A DNA stretch of 64,000 bases from Bog-793 sp963803025 (GTDB lineage: Bacteria; Actinomycetota; Acidimicrobiia; Acidimicrobiales; Bog-793): positions 130,151-194,150 of the forward strand of contig CAWDKZ010000017.1 in NCBI GenBank assembly GCA_963803025.1. Direction: 5' to 3'. The notes beneath the pieces are model-generated. The model had not been told where the DNA came from, did no database searches, and was given only the letters and a program-made list of their open reading frames with translations. The translations under genes were made by a program, and so were the position numbers. Each line of letters opens with the position of its first letter. Within the stretch, counting starts at the first letter, position 1. Positions 61,783 to 64,000 of this stretch are shown here, piece by piece.

Positions 61783-63311
61783 CGGCATGCCTCCAGGAGG
61801 TCGTCGTATCGCTCGAGCGAGGGTGCTGGCCGGTCGAAGCGGGCCAGGGTCGGCATCGAGACAGCGGTGCTGCTCGAACGCTCGGTGGCCCGCCGGGCCT
61901 CGACGATCACCACGTTCGGATCGACCGACCCCACCCGAAGCGCTCCCTCGATGCCGGCGACCACGGCGGCGAAGGGAAGGACCCGATGGGCGAGGAGCAC
62001 CTCGATCAGCGCCCTCGTCCCGTCGCGATCACCGAGGCGGCGCCGCGCCAGCTGGAAGAAGCGGTCGTGCGCGGCGGTGAAGCGGCCGGCGGCGCGCGCC
62101 TGGTGAAGAGCCGTGGCACCAGAGAGTGCGCCGAGCTTGATCTGCAGGGTCTCGAGGTAGTGGTCGAGCTCGAGCGTTTCGACGCCCTTGCCGACCGCGC
62201 GCCCGTGACGGGCGACGACCCGCGAGCCGTCGAGCGCCTCCACGGTCTCGGCCGAAAGGCGCACGGCGAGACGCGTCCCCGTGTAGCGGACGGGGACCGA
62301 GTAGAAGCACTGGCGGACGCAGACGCGGCTCTTCGTGTCCACCCGGCAGGTGAGGTGGAGCCCGACCTCGAAGGGATCGTCCGGCAGCGGGCGCAGGTGG
62401 GGTCGCTCGGCGGCGAAGTGCTCGGCGACGGTCATGCGCCTGCCTTCGACGTGGCGAAGGTCGTCGAGACGGTCGCCCGCCGCGCACCGCTCGTTGAGCT
62501 CGGCGATCGAAGCGACGCTCGGCATCGGCACGAGATGGCGGCGGCGGAACCGGCCGACCTCGCCTTCGACGCCGCCCTTCTCATGAGCTCCCTCCTTGCC
62601 CGGCCGGCAGTAGAAGGACTCGAAGAGGTAGTGGCCGCGGAAGGCCGCGAAGCGATCGGTCTCCTGGCGGCTCCGGCCCATGAGCAGCCGGACGACCGCC
62701 GGCTTCAAGTTGTCGTAGCGGAGGCGCGAAGGACAACCCCCGAAGTGCTCGAAGGCGCGCACGTGGCCGTCGAAGAAGGCCTCCTGGGCTTGGTTGGCGT
62801 AGACGTGGTGGTAGCCCCGACCCGAGGCCGAGAGCCGCATCACGAACATCCAGCCCTGCACGAGCTCGCCGCAGAGGAAGAAGCTCACGGCGCCGAAGTC
62901 GACCTCGGCCTCGTAGCCGAGAGGGTGGGTCTGGGGAACCATCACCGCGGCAGGGGGGATCGGCCGGCGGCCCTTGGCCTTCGCGACGTAACGGCGCACC
63001 GTGCCCTCCGCGACCTCGGCACCGTGCTCCTCGACGAGGCGCTGCCAGATGCGCCTCGCGGTGTGTCGCTGCTTCTTCGGGGCGTCCAGGTCGGCTGCCA
63101 GCCAGCTGTCGATGATCGGCTGCCACGGCCCGAGGACCGGCGCTGACCGCTGTGCCGTCTTACGCGGCGGTGGGATCGGCGAGGCCAGCGCCTCGCGAAC
63201 CAGGCGACGGTGCACGCCGAAGCGCCTCGCCAGCGCGCGAATCGAGAGCTGGTCTCGATCGTGCGCCTTCCTGATCTGCTCGTAGAGCTCCACCTTCGAC
63301 CGTTTCGCCAT
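61779..63311 (-). CDS. istA: IS21 transposase IstA
   Basis: DDE transposase of 510 residues from ATG 63311. The N-terminal helix-turn-helix reads LSIRALARRFGVHRRLVREA. The catalytic core includes EVDFGAVSFFLCGELVQG (first Asp), LRYDNLKPAVVRLL (second Asp) and KGGVEGEVGRFRRRHLVPM (Glu). A C-terminal beta domain (YSVPVRYTGTRLAVRLSAE) follows. Intact, coupled to istB. Confidence 0.96.
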   Translation of the reverse strand: MAKRSKVELYEQIRKAHDRDQLSIRALARRFGVHRRLVREALASPIPPPRKTAQRSAPVLGPWQPIIDSWLAADLDAPKKQRHTARRIWQRLVEEHGAEVAEGTVRRYVAKAKGRRPIPPAAVMVPQTHPLGYEAEVDFGAVSFFLCGELVQGWMFVMRLSASGRGYHHVYANQAQEAFFDGHVRAFEHFGGCPSRLRYDNLKPAVVRLLMGRSRQETDRFAAFRGHYLFESFYCRPGKEGAHEKGGVEGEVGRFRRRHLVPMPSVASIAELNERCAAGDRLDDLRHVEGRRMTVAEHFAAERPHLRPLPDDPFEVGLHLTCRVDTKSRVCVRQCFYSVPVRYTGTRLAVRLSAETVEALDGSRVVARHGRAVGKGVETLELDHYLETLQIKLGALSGATALHQARAAGRFTAAHDRFFQLARRRLGDRDGTRALIEVLLAHRVLPFAAVVAGIEGALRVGSVDPNVVIVEARRATERSSSTAVSMPTLARFDRPAPSLERYDDLLEACR

Positions 63312-63370
63312 GGACTACAGGATCCTCGCCACCCCCTTGTCGAAGGTGGACCCCGTGAGCGCTTGGCTCC

Positions 63371-63427
63371 TCAAGGTGGGGCCAGATGGAACGCGCGCAG
63401 TGGGGCCACATCAGGTGATCACACTCA
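63371..63427 (-). repeat. IS21 right terminal repeats
   Basis: Boxes TGGGGCCA at 63377-63384 and 63401-63408, with the end at 63427. A weaker third copy, AAGGTGGACCCC, lies inside near 63345. The IS terminus supplies an immediate TGA to the broken rep frame. Confidence 0.85.
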
Positions 63428-63433
63428 CTCCTG
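63428..63433. repeat. Right target-site duplication CTCCTG
   Basis: Second copy of the six-base duplication, matching 60303-60308. Confidence 0.8.
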
Positions 63434-63562
63434 TCCCTCCTGGAGCTGTTCGCACAGCAACGGCGAGAACGCCACCCAGCCCGACAGGTACAAGGCATCG
63501 ATGCCCGACGCCAGTTCAACAAGCTTTGAACGCTCGATCCACTCGTCTCGCAAACCAGGCAC
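63428..63562 (-). pseudogene. Replication initiator, 5' portion, cut off by IS21
   Basis: 45 codons from GTG 63562, with GGGGAG five bases upstream. They read MPGLRDEWIERSKLVEL, GIDALYLSGWVAF and LLCEQLQEGQE, the N-terminal style of this initiator family. In-frame TGA codons lie upstream, fixing the start. Translation now ends at the TGA made by the first bases of the IS. Confidence 0.8.
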
Positions 63563-64000
63563 GGCGTCTCCCCGGAGAACGGTGTGCAGGTTGAACGAGT
63601 TACGAGGTGGTCGCTGCCCTCATCAGCCCGGAGCCAAGGCCCGTCCGGTGACCCAGATTCACCCGAAGCCCTGCAACGGTACTTCGGGGCCAGTGACACG
63701 CCCTTCTGGTAGCGAAGGCGCCGACTCCCGTCGGGGCCCTGGCAAGGTATCACACCGGTGTAACTCACGCCACACCGACCTCTCAGAAAACCTCGCAACG
63801 GAGGGGGAGCGAGGCTGTCTCCCGGATCATCGGCGACCCCGGAGGGTCATCCGCGCCGAACGCCCCAGACGACTGCCCGCACTACTGGGGACACCCCAGC
63901 CCCCGATCCACGGACCCCGCACCACTCGGGAGTGTCCTTTCCCCTCGCCGAACGTGACGTTCTGATCTGACGATGCAGTTTGCGGGTGCTGTGTTACAGG
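63563..64000. other. Region upstream of rep, to the window edge
   Basis: 438 bases within the integrated element. Apart from the palindrome at 63752 I see no supportable gene. Overlapping short frames run in several directions. Confidence 0.45.
63752..63761. promoter_or_regulatory. Palindrome ACACCGGTGT upstream of rep, possible operator
   Basis: A perfect 10-base palindrome 190 bases before the rep start. Its flanks are partly symmetrical (GTAT/GTTA). It could bind a dimeric regulator controlling rep. No regulator gene is visible in the window. Confidence 0.35.

Larger units (their letters stand above)
60309..63427 (-). mobile_element. IS21-family insertion sequence with a passenger gene
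   Basis: 3119 bp. Both ends begin TG (left TGGGAATGTC; right, on the other strand, TGAGTGTGAT). Each has two TGGCCCCA boxes placed 19 and 43 bases from the end: left 60328 and 60352, right 63377 and 63401 on the complementary strand. It contains istA, istB and a pRiA4b ORF-3-type gene, and is flanked by the six-base duplication CTCCTG. It interrupts rep. The symmetry and intact duplication suggest a recent insertion that may still be mobile. Confidence 0.93.

Noticed and set aside
61305..63146. A 613-codon plus-strand frame across IS21
   Set aside because: It is wholly antisense to intact istA and istB and has no family motif.
57766..64000. An anti-phage defence island beside the integrase
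   Set aside because: No restriction, toxin-antitoxin, CRISPR or other defence gene was found; the content is integrase, rep and IS21.

Overview
This is high-GC DNA from an actinobacterium. The order smc, mutM, rnc, acpP, plsX, rpmF, YceD-like, DivIVA/AtpF-like, coaD, rsmD, recG, DAK2 and rpmB, the SUF operon with a Rieske ferredoxin, and abundant GTG starts suggest an uncultured or little-studied Actinomycetota, perhaps Acidimicrobiia. That placement is inference from gene order and protein style. The window reads as chromosome, ending on the right in an integrated mobile element.

Layout. 1-11.2 kb is one long minus-strand housekeeping block: the 5' end of smc, mutM, rnc, acpP, plsX, rpmF, a YceD-like gene, a coiled-coil gene, coaD, rsmD, recG and a DAK2/FakA-like gene, many overlapping by 4-11 bp. 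rpmB (+) faces thiL (-). 12.6-16.8 kb carries a small MFS carrier and a head-to-head pair of a family 2 glycosyltransferase and a polytopic membrane protein. 17.0-21.4 kb is the SUF iron-sulfur assembly operon (sufB, a four-cysteine unknown, sufD, Rieske ferredoxin, sufC). 21.8-30.8 kb is mixed: a RodZ-C-terminus-like membrane protein, an RmlC-type epimerase, MutY, a methyltransferase, a two-domain glycosyltransferase with a coiled-coil neighbour, a decayed dienelactone hydrolase, and fumC. 31-41 kb has an NlpC/P60 cell-wall hydrolase, a quinone oxidoreductase, isopentenyl-diphosphate isomerase, an aldo/keto reductase with a frameshift, BioY, and two divergent ABC-2 export systems. 41-55 kb is accessory: a chagasin-like secreted protein, a DHA2 exporter, a PAS-GGDEF-EAL protein, a secreted N,N-dimethylformamidase-like protein behind a small leader ORF, a zinc-independent alcohol dehydrogenase/quinone reductase, and two related 12-or-so-TM proteins in opposite orientation around a small membrane protein. 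glnA (55.3-56.7 kb) lacks the usual adenylylation tyrosine.

57.4-64 kb is mobile. A tRNA 3'-end fragment lies at 57.4 kb. tRNA-Leu(GAG) at 57766 overlaps the last codons of a large serine recombinase, which is followed by a small ORF and a Rep_trans-type replication initiator. The rep gene is split by a complete IS21-family element (60309-63427) with matching ends and a 6-bp target duplication. Removing the element and one duplication copy restores a single 359-residue frame. The IS21 element carries a pRiA4b ORF-3-type passenger gene besides istA and istB. The right end of the integrated element lies outside the window.

Three otherwise ordinary genes (smc, rsmD, aldo/keto reductase) each show a single-base frameshift. 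The likeliest reading is sequence error, but it needs raw reads. No rRNA, CRISPR array or complete defence system was seen.
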